DNA of 9,074 nt from Deltaproteobacteria bacterium (GTDB taxonomy: Bacteria; Desulfobacterota; Desulfarculia; Adiutricales; Adiutricaceae): assembly GCA_031288745.1 (NCBI GenBank), contig JAITQT010000311.1, forward strand, positions 1-9,074, read 5' to 3'. The number at the start of each line of letters is the position of its first letter. Positions within the stretch are counted from its first letter, which is position 1. The position numbers and the translations under genes were made by a program. Below the pieces are notes generated by a model. It saw nothing but the letters and a program-made list of their open reading frames with translations, made no database searches and was not told the DNA's origin. Positions 1 to 6,957 of the stretch are shown here, piece by piece.

Positions 1-1
1 T

Positions 2-463
2 GCCGGACGGATAATAAATATCTCCGGCGGCGGGGCGACCAAGGCTAGGCCCTTTTTTTCAGCCTACGCTACCGCTAAGACCGCTCTAGTCCGCTTTAGC
101 GAAACTTTAGCTTTGGAACTAAGCCAAAGTGCGATAACAGTCAACTGCGTGGCCCCCGGGCCCATGAAAACCGCCCTCTTAAAACAAATCAATCAACTTG
201 GCCCTCAAGGAGCTGGAGAAGAGGAAGCGGAATTAGCTAAAAAAATTTTCTCTCAAAACGAAGATTCCATTGGCCCGGCTGCGGAGCTATGCCTGTTTTT
301 GGCCTCAAACGAATCTCGCGCCATCACCGGAAAGCTTATTAGCGCTTTGTGGGACAATTACCTTAAGTGGCCCGAGCATGAGAGCGAGCTAAGGTCATCT
401 GATCTTTACTCCTTAAGAAGGGTAACCGGCCACGACCGCGGGCTCAATTGGGGAGATAAATGA
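2..463 (+). CDS. SDR-family NAD(P)-dependent oxidoreductase, 3' part (5' end outside window)
   Basis: The frame is open from base 2, giving 153 visible residues before the TGA at 461-463. Visible residues 2-8 (GRIINIS) match SDR strand beta-5 with the active-site serine region (Ser8). Tyr22 and Lys26 in YATAK form the YxxxK catalytic pair. Residues 48-57 (NCVAPGPMKT) match the post-beta-6 PG motif that contacts the nicotinamide. Residues near 96-110 (LCLFLASNES then AITGKLI) are the usual SDR C-terminal end. The N-terminal Rossmann part with the TGxxxGxG cofactor loop, roughly 90-100 residues, must lie upstream. The tail after ITGKLI is longer than in FabG-like enzymes and ends with a SDLYSLRRVTGHDRG segment. 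I associate that tail, from memory, with SDRs in surface-sugar gene clusters; the substrate cannot be read from sequence. A TTG at 113 lies in frame but is inside the catalytic domain, so it is not the start. The gene is followed closely by a terminator, so it ends its transcription unit. Confidence 0.88.
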   Translation, partial: AGRIINISGGGATKARPFFSAYATAKTALVRFSETLALELSQSAITVNCVAPGPMKTALLKQINQLGPQGAGEEEAELAKKIFSQNEDSIGPAAELCLFLASNESRAITGKLISALWDNYLKWPEHESELRSSDLYSLRRVTGHDRGLNWGDK

Positions 464-481
464 ACCTAAAAAACTATGACT

Positions 482-510
482 GGCCTTGCTAAACAAGGCT
501 AATATTTTTT
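482..510 (+). terminator. Intrinsic terminator of the SDR gene
   Basis: A perfect 6-bp stem, GCCTTG (483-488) with CAAGGC (494-499), closes a 5-base loop. It can be extended by a G-U pair, and AATATTTTTT ends at 510. It begins 19 bases after the SDR stop codon, which is typical for a rho-independent terminator. Confidence 0.75.
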
Positions 511-645
511 GGCTTAGTGGGAGAACGATATTATAAGCCAAAATTAAGCCGGCATCGTTTTATTATTGATAAAAAAAATTCTGATGATAGAATTAGACCT
601 CGTCCTCTTCATCACCTATGGTCTTGCATAATTTATCGAACCCTA

Positions 646-666
646 GTTTTTAGGCCCCCTAAAAAC
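646..666. repeat. Perfect 9-bp inverted repeat with 3-base loop
   Basis: GTTTTTAGG (646-654) and CCTAAAAAC (658-666) are exact reverse complements around CCC. No T-tract follows on either strand, so this is not an obvious terminator. It could be an mRNA or DNA structure such as a small repeat element; its function is unknown. Confidence 0.5.
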
Positions 667-690
667 AATCCCAAAATAACTCCTCTCACC

Positions 691-725
691 ATAAGCCTCA
701 AGGTTTAGGCTTATAGACTATTTTT
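691..725 (+). terminator. Hairpin with distant T5 tract, weak terminator candidate
   Basis: ATAAGCCT (691-698) pairs exactly with AGGCTTAT (707-714) around an 8-base loop. A T5 tract sits at 721-725 after a 6-base gap. The gap and the short T-tract make it a poor intrinsic terminator. It may simply be one of several hairpins in this gap. Confidence 0.25.
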
Positions 726-826
726 GGCCTAAGGCCTTGGCCTTAACTCAACTCTAACGAAAACAAATGTCGTTCGCGGGCCAGCTTAAGAAAAACTCGA
801 ATTAAACGCGCCTAAATCTTGAGGCT

Positions 827-874
827 ACCGAGAACGGATCGGTTTGGCGGCCGTCAAATCCGCCTGATTTTTTT
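827..874 (+). terminator. Tandem hairpins plus T7 tract, terminator-like
   Basis: Stem ACCGA (827-831)/TCGGT (839-843) is followed at once by GGCGG (846-850)/CCGCC (860-864). Three bases later there is a run of seven T (868-874). The G+C-rich second stem plus T7 reads as a rho-independent terminator on the + strand. No gene ends just upstream of it, since the SDR already has its own terminator about 320 bases earlier. It may therefore end an unannotated small RNA, or act as a leader attenuator for the downstream operon. Confidence 0.45.
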
Positions 875-899
875 GCTTTTCCTGTCTCGACTGCCCGCT

Positions 900-953
900 G
901 GCGCTTTTAGCGCCTATCGCCTCATTTTCTTATGGCTCAACTTTGGAGCCATA
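900..953. repeat. Two perfect hairpins upstream of the efflux operon
   Basis: GGCGCT (900-905) and AGCGCC (909-914) form a 6-bp stem with a TTT loop. TATGGCTC (931-938) and GAGCCATA (946-953) form an 8-bp stem with a 7-base loop. They lie 100-150 bases upstream of the adaptor gene. Each could be an operator half-site pair, a leader RNA structure or repeat debris; the sequence alone does not decide. Confidence 0.4.
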
Positions 954-1042
954 GGCCTCGGCGCCTCCCAAAAAGACTAGATCTCCCTATTTTATTTTCA
1001 TACCTCAACACCTTTTTAGCCGTTACCAACAAATTGGTCGGC

Positions 1043-1047
1043 GGAGG
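1043..1047 (+). promoter_or_regulatory. Ribosome binding site of the RND adaptor gene
   Basis: GGAGG at 1043-1047 with a 5-base spacer to the ATG at 1053. It sits in the same local string, CGGAGGCT, as the site before the gene at 5679, and it fixes the start codon. Confidence 0.8.
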
Positions 1048-1052
1048 CTCTA

Positions 1053-2318
1053 ATGTCTAATAAAACTTTTGCTAAAAATTGGATATTTTTTCTAATACCA
1101 CTAATAATTGTGGTCTTAACGGCCGCCGTTATTCTTTACGGGTTTCTATGGACCACCCCACCGATTAAGCCAAGCCCTCAAAGGGTGGTCCTTGACGAGA
1201 TTAGCTTGGCCGCTCCAATCCGCTCGTTAAGGGCGATAGGCTTAATAGAAGCTAACCAAAGCGTAGAACTCAGGGCCAGGGTTAGTGGCTTTCTACTCAA
1301 AAAAAACTTTACTGAGGGAGATAGGGTCAAAAAAGATCAAGTTTTATTTCAAATTGAGCCTGACACCTATAAGGCCTCGCTCGACTCAGCCGAGGCCGAG
1401 GTAAGCTCGGCCCAAGCTCAATTAGATAAAGCCGAGGTCGATTTTACTCGAGTTAGCGATCTCTTCCAAAAGCGGGCCTCCCCCAAAAGTGACTTTGATA
1501 CGGCCCAAGCCGCCCTAAACGTGGCTAGAGGAAATCACCTAAGCGCCCAGGCCCGCCTGGCCCAGGCTAAGCTTAATTTTGAGTATACTAGCATTAAGGC
1601 CCCCTTTGATGGAAAAATTAGCGACACCCCCTTTGACGAGGGCTCTCTCATCACCCCTGATAGCGGCCCGCTGGCTATAGTTGTGGCCGACGACCCTATA
1701 GAGGTTAGCTTTGGGCTCCCTGATAGAGTGATGAATGAAGCTCGCTTAGGCCTTGAACGCAACGGTCTCCCGGGCGGTTCGATTGAGAACCTAAAACCTA
1801 GAATTATTATTAAAGATAGTTTTTTTTATGAAAAAGATGGACAAATAATATATATATCCCCTCAAATTGATAAACAAACCGACACTGTTAAGCTAAAGGC
1901 TCGCTTCGATAATCCCAAAGGAGCGCTAGCGGCCGGCCAATCGGTAGTGGTGAGCTTAGAGCCAAAAAAACCTAAACAAGTCACTCTCTTACCCAAGCCT
2001 TGCGTCATGACTAGCGCGGGCCAAACTTTCGTCTACCTCACCGCCCCCTCGCCCACTGATAAAGATCTTTTAGTTACTGAAGCTAGAAACGTAACTTTAG
2101 GCGTTGAATACGACGAGGGCTTTGAGGTGATAGAAGGCCTTAAACCTGGCGATAAGGTGATTGAGCTAGGCTTAATGAGCGGGGGGGCCAGGCTAAGAGG
2201 GGGGATGCCAGTTACTGTGGTAGATAACCCCGATAAAGCCCAAAACGGCCCCTCAGAGCCTAACCCAGCTGATAGCGGCGCTAAACCTAACCAAGGCACC
2301 GAAACTGGAGGGCGTTAA
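1053..2318 (+). CDS. RND efflux periplasmic adaptor (membrane fusion protein, HlyD/AcrA type)
   Basis: This 421-residue protein is the normal length for an adaptor linking an RND permease to an outer-membrane channel. Residues 9-33 form one hydrophobic N-terminal segment with no lipobox cysteine, so it is probably anchored by a membrane helix and not by lipid. Residues 74-103 (RARVSGF, then a GD turn, then VLFQIEP) are the first half of the lipoyl/barrel-sandwich domain. Residues 104-172 are the alpha-helical hairpin, rich in Ala, Gln and Glu. Residues 181-211 (IKAPFDGKIS onward) complete the lipoyl domain. Residues 213-303 are the beta-barrel, and 310-392 the membrane-proximal domain, ending GLKPGDKVIELGL then VTVV. 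The last 29 residues are a Pro/Asn/Gly-rich, probably disordered tail. The stop codon overlaps the next gene's start (TAATG at 2316-2320), so translation is coupled to the permease. The family assignment is secure; the transported substrate is unknown. Confidence 0.95.
   Translation: MSNKTFAKNWIFFLIPLIIVVLTAAVILYGFLWTTPPIKPSPQRVVLDEISLAAPIRSLRAIGLIEANQSVELRARVSGFLLKKNFTEGDRVKKDQVLFQIEPDTYKASLDSAEAEVSSAQAQLDKAEVDFTRVSDLFQKRASPKSDFDTAQAALNVARGNHLSAQARLAQAKLNFEYTSIKAPFDGKISDTPFDEGSLITPDSGPLAIVVADDPIEVSFGLPDRVMNEARLGLERNGLPGGSIENLKPRIIIKDSFFYEKDGQIIYISPQIDKQTDTVKLKARFDNPKGALAAGQSVVVSLEPKKPKQVTLLPKPCVMTSAGQTFVYLTAPSPTDKDLLVTEARNVTLGVEYDEGFEVIEGLKPGDKVIELGLMSGGARLRGGMPVTVVDNPDKAQNGPSEPNPADSGAKPNQGTETGGR
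2307..2312 (+). promoter_or_regulatory. Ribosome binding site of the RND permease, inside the adaptor gene
   Basis: GGAGGG at 2307-2312, 5 bases before ATG 2318-2320, lies in the last codons of the adaptor gene. It supports the overlapping ATG as the permease start and close translational coupling. Confidence 0.75.
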
Positions 2319-5300
2319 TGCTATCTAAAATCTTCGTTCATCGGCCTCGATTTGCCATAGTCATATCTTTAGTTATCAGCATCGCTGGCTTTCTAGCTTT
2401 ACTGCGCATCCCGGTGGCCCAGTTTCCCGATATCGTGCCCCCCTCAGTTACCGTTGAAGCCGCCTACCCGGGCGCTAGCGCAGAGACTATAGAAAGCACT
2501 GTCGCCCAGCCCATCGAGCAAGCCATGAACGGCGTCGATAAGATGCTCTACATGTCTAGCCAATCTTCCAACAACGGCCGCTATAGTTTGACGGTAACCT
2601 TTGAGATAGGCACCGACCCTAATCTTAACATGGTTAACGTCCAAAACCGCCTTAAAAGAGCCGAACCTCTGTTACCAGACGAGGTTACCCGCCAAGGGGT
2701 TTCGGTCGATAAAAGGACCAGCTCTTTCCTTAAGGCCTTTTTCTTTTATTCTCCTTCTGGAGCTATCTCGGATTTAGACCTAAGCGATTGGGTTAGTAAC
2801 AACGTGGTCGATCCCTTGGCCCGTATTTCAGGGGTTGGTTCGATAAACTTTTTCGGCTCCATCTACAGTATGCGTATCTGGTTAGATCCAGACCGTATGG
2901 CCGCCCTCGATTTAACCCCCAGCGACGTAGTGGCTGCTTTAACCTCTCAAAACATCCAAGCTGCGGTCGGCGAGATGGGCGGGGCCCCGGCCCCCAATGG
3001 CCAAGAACTCCACTATAACATTACGGCCGCCGGGCGGCTCTCTTCGGCCGAGGAATTTAAAAACATTGTCTTACGCGTAAATCCAGACGGCCGGGTGCTA
3101 CGTTTAGCCGACGTAGCCTCAACTATATTAGATAGTGAAACTTACAGCCCCAAGGGTCTTTATAAAAGAAAACGCGCCGCTGGCATGATGCTGACCCAAT
3201 CGGCTGGCTCCAACGCCGTGGCCACTGCAGCGGCCGTGGACGCAGCCTTAGCCGATATAGCTAAGAGGTTTCCGGCTGACGTTGAATTACAAGAGGTCTT
3301 CGACGCCACTAAATTTGTCCGTAGTTCCATTAAAGAAGTTCAAGAGACTATTTTTATAGCCATGATTTTGGTTATCTTTGTGGTCTACCTCTTTTTGGGT
3401 AGTTGGCGAGCCACCTTAATTCCCATGCTAGCCGTGCCCGTCTCCCTAGTTGGTACCTTTGCGGTTCTTTTAACGGTTGGCTTTTCAGCTAACACTATTT
3501 CTCTTTTGGCCTTAGTTTTATCGGTGGGCATAGTGGTTGACGACGCCATCGTGGTGGTGGAAAACGTTGAAAGAGTTATTCGCGAAGATAATCTCTCGCC
3601 TAAAGAGGCTAGTATAAAGGCTATGACCCAGATAACGGGTGCTATAGTGGCCATCGCCTTAGTTTTGCTCTCGGTCTTTGTGCCGGTGGCCTTTATCCCA
3701 GGATTATCAGGTAAACTCTACCAGCAATTTGCAGTGACCATTTCCGTTTCCATGCTCATCTCGGCTTTTAACGCTTTAACCTTAAGTCCTGCCTTATGCG
3801 CCATATTTTTAAAGCCAGGCACGCACCGGCCTAACTTTATCGTTAGGGCCTTTCAAGCGACCGTGGAAAAGACTAGGAGCGCTTATCTAACTCTAATCAT
3901 CACCTTATTAAGGCGCTCGGCTTTCGGCTTAGTAGTAGCCTTTTTCTGTTTACTCTCGGCTATCTTCGTCTTAAAATTTATCCCCTCCGGGTTTTTGCCT
4001 AGCGAAGATCAAGGAGCGGTCATAGTCCAGATAGGGCTACCGGAAGGGACTTCTATTAATAAGACCGAGCAAGTGTTAATGCAGGCTGAGGAAATCGCCT
4101 ATCAAGTGGAGGGGGTGGCCAACGTCATGGCCGTTTTAGGTCTAAACGTGGTTAACATGAGCGCTCAAGATAATGCGGCTTTCATGTTCATCGGGCTTAA
4201 AGACTACGACGATCGAAAAACTAAGCAAACCCAACTAGCCTCCATAGTGGCCAATCTAAACTCCAAACTTAGCGTCATATTGGAAGCTAGCGCCGTCGCT
4301 TTCACCCTCCCACCCATCGTCGGCCTCGATTCGGTCGGCGGCTTTCAGTTCGTTTTGGAGGATTTTTCGGGACGCGAGCCCAGCGCTCTAGCTATGGAAG
4401 CGATGAAATTTATTGGCCAAGCCATGCAAGATCCGGCCATGCTCACGGCCTTTACCTTTTTTAACACCGACACCCCGGTCTTAGAAATCTCTCTTGACCG
4501 CGATAAAGCCATCCGCATGGGCCTATCAATCGCCAATATCTTTTCAACCATGCAGAGCTATCTAGGTAGTTATTACGTTAATGATTTTAACTTTAAAGGC
4601 CGCAGCTGGAAGGTTAAGATCATGAGCCAGGAAAATAACCGCCGGGATATAGAAAGCATCTACGCCCTTAAGGCCAGATCGTCATCGGGGGCGATGGTCC
4701 CGCTTAGTTCAGTTTTAACCATTAACTTAACCACCGGGCCTCAAAACATTACCCGCTACAATAACTACCGCAGCGCCGTCATTATGGGTAGCGGCAAACC
4801 CTGGCTAGGCACCGGCATGGGGATAGCCGCTATGGAAAACGCAGCTAAAATTTTACCTAACGATATTGGCTATGAATGGACCGGTTCAACTTATCAAGAA
4901 AAGCAGTCCTCAGGTCAAACTGTATATCTCTTTATCCTCTCTTTTCTCTTTGCCTATCTATTTTTAGTGGCCCTCTACGAGAGCTGGACCATCCCCGTTG
5001 GCGTTATCGTTTCCGTCTCGGCGGCCATCTTCGGGGGCCTATTGGCCGTTAGAATTTTTAACCAAAGCCTAACCCTTTACGTCCAAATAGGCATGGTCAC
5101 CCTCATTGCCTTAGCTAGTAAAAACGCTATTTTGATAGTTGAATTTGCAAAAGAAGCTAGAGCCGACGGGCAAACTATTAAAGAGAGCGCCTCTTCCGGG
5201 GCCTTTTTAAGATTTAGGGCCGTGGTTATGACTTCCCTAGCCTTTCTAGCTGGCCTTTTGCCGCTGATTATGGCTACCGGCCCAGGGGCCTCTACTAGGC

Positions 5301-5503
5301 GAAACGTTTCGGTAGTTGTCTTCGGAGGGATGATTGCCGCCTCAACTATTGGTTTAATTATCATACCTTTAGTCTACGCTATGTTCCAAAAGACTAGGGA
5401 GCTTTTTCACAGCTGGCGAGGCGATGAACTTTATGTGGCTAAGAGCGAAAGAGAAAGCGCAACAACCCTCAGTACTACTGATAATGCCCCTAAGATCGTT
5501 TAA
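2318..5503 (+). CDS. RND multidrug efflux permease (HAE1 family, AcrB/MexF-like)
   Basis: At 1061 residues this is full length for a proton-driven HAE1 exporter in the inner membrane. The N-terminus has the family pattern FVHRPRFAIVISL, then IPVAQFPDIVPPSV, then AYPGASAETIE. TM1 is at 11-29, a first periplasmic porter loop runs about 30-340, TM2-TM6 occupy about 343-496, and TM7 is 533-556. A second porter loop runs 557-865, and TM8-TM12 occupy about 868-1022. The proton relay is intact: Asp408 and Asp409 (GIVVDDAIVVVENVER), Lys935 (KNAILIVEFA), Arg967 and Thr972 (RAVVMTS). AcrB has Pro after the matching Arg971; here it is Ala. The paired aspartates and overall pattern exclude the heavy-metal and SecDF branches. 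It is the second gene of a two-gene operon and has its own terminator. No TolC-like gene follows in the window, so the outer channel must be encoded elsewhere. The drug or metabolite exported cannot be told from sequence. Confidence 0.96.
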   Translation: MLSKIFVHRPRFAIVISLVISIAGFLALLRIPVAQFPDIVPPSVTVEAAYPGASAETIESTVAQPIEQAMNGVDKMLYMSSQSSNNGRYSLTVTFEIGTDPNLNMVNVQNRLKRAEPLLPDEVTRQGVSVDKRTSSFLKAFFFYSPSGAISDLDLSDWVSNNVVDPLARISGVGSINFFGSIYSMRIWLDPDRMAALDLTPSDVVAALTSQNIQAAVGEMGGAPAPNGQELHYNITAAGRLSSAEEFKNIVLRVNPDGRVLRLADVASTILDSETYSPKGLYKRKRAAGMMLTQSAGSNAVATAAAVDAALADIAKRFPADVELQEVFDATKFVRSSIKEVQETIFIAMILVIFVVYLFLGSWRATLIPMLAVPVSLVGTFAVLLTVGFSANTISLLALVLSVGIVVDDAIVVVENVERVIREDNLSPKEASIKAMTQITGAIVAIALVLLSVFVPVAFIPGLSGKLYQQFAVTISVSMLISAFNALTLSPALCAIFLKPGTHRPNFIVRAFQATVEKTRSAYLTLIITLLRRSAFGLVVAFFCLLSAIFVLKFIPSGFLPSEDQGAVIVQIGLPEGTSINKTEQVLMQAEEIAYQVEGVANVMAVLGLNVVNMSAQDNAAFMFIGLKDYDDRKTKQTQLASIVANLNSKLSVILEASAVAFTLPPIVGLDSVGGFQFVLEDFSGREPSALAMEAMKFIGQAMQDPAMLTAFTFFNTDTPVLEISLDRDKAIRMGLSIANIFSTMQSYLGSYYVNDFNFKGRSWKVKIMSQENNRRDIESIYALKARSSSGAMVPLSSVLTINLTTGPQNITRYNNYRSAVIMGSGKPWLGTGMGIAAMENAAKILPNDIGYEWTGSTYQEKQSSGQTVYLFILSFLFAYLFLVALYESWTIPVGVIVSVSAAIFGGLLAVRIFNQSLTLYVQIGMVTLIALASKNAILIVEFAKEARADGQTIKESASSGAFLRFRAVVMTSLAFLAGLLPLIMATGPGASTRRNVSVVVFGGMIAASTIGLIIIPLVYAMFQKTRELFHSWRGDELYVAKSERESATTLSTTDNAPKIV

Positions 5504-5511
5504 GGTTATTA

Positions 5512-5536
5512 GATGGCCCCCTTTATAAGGTCCATC
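5512..5536 (+). repeat. Hairpin after the efflux operon
   Basis: Outer stem GATGG (5512-5516)/CCATC (5532-5536) and inner stem CCTT (5520-5523)/AAGG (5527-5530) form one long hairpin 8 bases after the permease stop. It lies just before the true terminator and may protect the 3' end of the mRNA. Confidence 0.45.
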
Positions 5537-5544
5537 AAATTTTA

Positions 5545-5573
5545 GCTAGTTTTTCTTAACTAGCGGTTTTTTT
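5545..5573 (+). terminator. Intrinsic terminator of the RND operon
   Basis: GCTAGTT (5545-5551) and AACTAGC (5558-5564) form a perfect 7-bp stem with a 6-base loop. GG and a run of seven T (5567-5573) follow. This is a strong rho-independent terminator that separates the pump operon from the next gene. Confidence 0.85.
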
Positions 5574-5592
5574 AAGTTTTAAGGGGCTTGAT

Positions 5593-5621
5593 TTTACCCA
5601 GCTTTCATTTTGTGCTAATAT
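5593..5621 (+). promoter_or_regulatory. Candidate sigma-70-type promoter of the NEW3-domain gene
   Basis: Extended -10 TGCTAATAT (5613-5621) lies 17 bases downstream of a -35-like TTTACC (5593-5598). It sits between the RND terminator and the next gene, where a promoter is required. The -10 is good and the -35 moderate. Transcription would start near 5628, at the edge of the dyad at 5627-5650. Confidence 0.5.
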
Positions 5622-5626
5622 TTTTT

Positions 5627-5650
5627 CAATTGATTCTTAGTCATCAATTG
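5627..5650. promoter_or_regulatory. 8-bp dyad at the predicted transcription start of the NEW3 gene
   Basis: CAATTGAT (5627-5634) and ATCAATTG (5643-5650) are exact reverse complements separated by 8 bases. The position at or just after the predicted start site fits either a repressor operator or a 5' leader hairpin. No regulator gene in the window is an obvious partner. Confidence 0.45.
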
Positions 5651-5664
5651 GTTATTTCTTTTTC

Positions 5665-5669
5665 GGAGG
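5665..5669 (+). promoter_or_regulatory. Ribosome binding site supporting a GTG start
   Basis: GGAGG at 5665-5669 is 9 bases before GTG 5679-5681. The reading frame begins there with a signal peptide, so the GTG start is well supported. The CGGAGGCT context repeats that of the site at 1043. Confidence 0.7.
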
Positions 5670-5678
5670 CTTTCGATT

Positions 5679-6917
5679 GTGACCACAGCTAGGGCCATTG
5701 TCTTGGCGCTTTTTCTCTCTTTAACGCTAATATTTTCGCCTACGGCCATCGAGGCGCAACTAGCCGATAAGGCTAAAACCTCACCGCGAGCCTCTCTTTC
5801 GAGCGCTCCTTACGATTTTGAAGCTGCTTTCATCTATCAAGGCTTAACTCTAAGCCCTCAAGACGAGCCTCAAATAGAGATAAGCCTAACTAACAAGGGC
5901 TTAAACGGCGACACCTTTTCCTTAGAAGCTATTGAAATCCCTACCGGTTGGGTGGCCCAATTTAAGCGCTATTCAAATATTATCTCTGGTATCTATCTCT
6001 CTAAAGAAGAAACAGCCACCCTCTACTTAACCTTAACCTCGCCAAATGGGGCCGACCAACCCACTCCCATAGGCAATTATCCAACCGCAGTTAAGATAAT
6101 TAGCGCCTTGGGAGGTCAATCTATAGAGATCCGCTCTACGCTAAAGATATCTGACCAAAAAGAGCGGACCGAAATATTAAGCGTTAACACCTCCTACCCT
6201 GAGATAAGCGGGGCTAGCGACGGGCGCTTTTCCTTTTCCCTAGATTTACGAAACGACGGACCCGAAGACGCCTTAGTTAACCTTACCTGCGAGCCTCCTC
6301 CTCAATGGGAGGCTTCTTTTAAGCCTGGCTACGAAGATAAACAAATATCATCTATCCATGTTCCTAAAAACCAAAGCCGCTCGGTTACTCTCGATCTCAC
6401 CCCAGCCCAAGACGCTCAGCCAGGGCCGTATACGATTAAAGTTAAGGCTGAGCAGCCTTTGGGCTCAGCTGAGGCGGCGCTAATTGTAAATTTACGGGGC
6501 ACGTTTAAGATTAGGGCTATTTCCGCTAACGATCTTTTAAGCACTCAAACCGAGGTCGGCCGCCCTGTGACCGTCTCTCTATTTATCTTAAATGAGGGTT
6601 CAGCCCCCCAAAAAGAGATAACCTTTCTAGCCGTTAAACCGGATAATTGGAAGGTCGAATTTAAGCCGGAAAAAATCCTTAATTTAGCTCCAGCCGCTAG
6701 GCCGGCCCAAGTGGAAATGACCATCACCCCGGCCCCCAACTCTCTAGTTGGCGACTACGGCTTGGGCCTAAGCGTTCAAGGGGAAAAAAGCCAAAACAAC
6801 CTAGATTTTAGGGTGAGCGTAAAATCATCAGCGGCTTGGACTTGGCTGGGCGCGGCCTTGATAGTAATAGTGGTGGCTTTAATGTCTTTTATCTTTAGGC
6901 GCTTTGGCCGCAGGTAG
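5679..6917 (+). CDS. Secreted membrane-anchored protein with repeated NEW3-like domains (COG1470 type)
   Basis: This is a 412-residue protein. Residues 1-26 form a signal peptide with a likely cleavage after AIEA. The body is built of about three beta-sandwich units, roughly 45-157, 165-273 and 275-382. Each has an 'I.L.N.G' strand (ISLTNKGLNGDTF at 69; LDLRNDGPEDA at 188; LFILNEGSAPQ at 301), then a 'P..W...F' turn (PTGWVAQF at 88; PPQWEASF at 207; PDNWKVEF at 321), and later a 'P.G.Y.....' strand (IGNYPTAVKI; QPGPYTIKV; LVGDYGLGL). That matches the NEW3/NPCBM-associated, Ig-like fold. A single C-terminal membrane helix (about 387-405) and a basic tail (RRFGRR) hold it in the inner membrane facing the periplasm. 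Relatives in other bacteria often neighbour an ABC-exporter ATPase and permease; that is from memory. Here no such genes follow, a terminator comes at once, and a broken insertion sequence lies beyond. The biochemical role is unknown; a binding or assembly role is inference. Confidence 0.8.
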   Translation: MTTARAIVLALFLSLTLIFSPTAIEAQLADKAKTSPRASLSSAPYDFEAAFIYQGLTLSPQDEPQIEISLTNKGLNGDTFSLEAIEIPTGWVAQFKRYSNIISGIYLSKEETATLYLTLTSPNGADQPTPIGNYPTAVKIISALGGQSIEIRSTLKISDQKERTEILSVNTSYPEISGASDGRFSFSLDLRNDGPEDALVNLTCEPPPQWEASFKPGYEDKQISSIHVPKNQSRSVTLDLTPAQDAQPGPYTIKVKAEQPLGSAEAALIVNLRGTFKIRAISANDLLSTQTEVGRPVTVSLFILNEGSAPQKEITFLAVKPDNWKVEFKPEKILNLAPAARPAQVEMTITPAPNSLVGDYGLGLSVQGEKSQNNLDFRVSVKSSAAWTWLGAALIVIVVALMSFIFRRFGRR

Positions 6918-6957
6918 AATTATTTAGCTCTATTTTAACCTAAAATTCTATTTTTTT
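6915..6957 (+). terminator. Intrinsic terminator overlapping the NEW3 gene's stop codon
   Basis: TAGAATT (6915-6921) plus TTAG (6924-6927) pair with CTAA (6940-6943) plus AATTCTA (6944-6950), leaving a 2-base bulge on the left arm. Seven T follow (6951-6957). The stem starts at the TAG stop itself, so the gene's transcript ends right after it. The stem is A+T-rich, which lowers certainty. Confidence 0.65.

Larger units (their letters stand above)
511..1042. other. Long gene-free stretch with several perfect hairpins
   Basis: No frame here has convincing coding character. The longest, a 63-codon GTG-started frame at 517-708, has no ribosome site, no recognisable domain and an Arg/Pro/His-rich composition. 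What the stretch does hold is structure. One perfect hairpin has a 9-bp stem at 646-654/658-666 with a 3-base loop. Another has an 8-bp stem at 691-698/707-714. A tandem pair lies at 827-864 followed by a T7 tract. A 6-bp hairpin sits at 900-914 and an 8-bp hairpin at 931-953. The stretch separates the SDR terminator from the efflux operon, so it should contain that operon's promoter. I could not find a -35/-10 pair good enough to name. Confidence 0.5.

Noticed and set aside
517..708. A 63-codon GTG-started frame on the + strand
   Set aside because: No ribosome site, no recognisable domain, an odd Arg/His/Pro-rich composition, and it contains a 9-bp hairpin and half of another. It is better read as non-coding.
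464..1052. tRNA, riboswitch or CRISPR array in the gap
   Set aside because: No cloverleaf with a T-loop GTTCRA pattern, no regularly spaced direct repeats, and no riboswitch core that I recognise; only simple hairpins.
1535..1762. Minus-strand open frames inside the adaptor and permease genes (also near 2033-2299, 2444-2644, 3385-3654, 4345-4551, 5077-5364)
   Set aside because: They lie fully within strongly supported + strand genes and show only antisense shadow composition.
5588..5621. TTGATT (5588-5593) as the -35 box for the NEW3 gene promoter
   Set aside because: Its spacing to TAATAT is 22 bases, too long for a sigma-70 promoter. TTTACC at 5593-5598 with 17 bases fits better.
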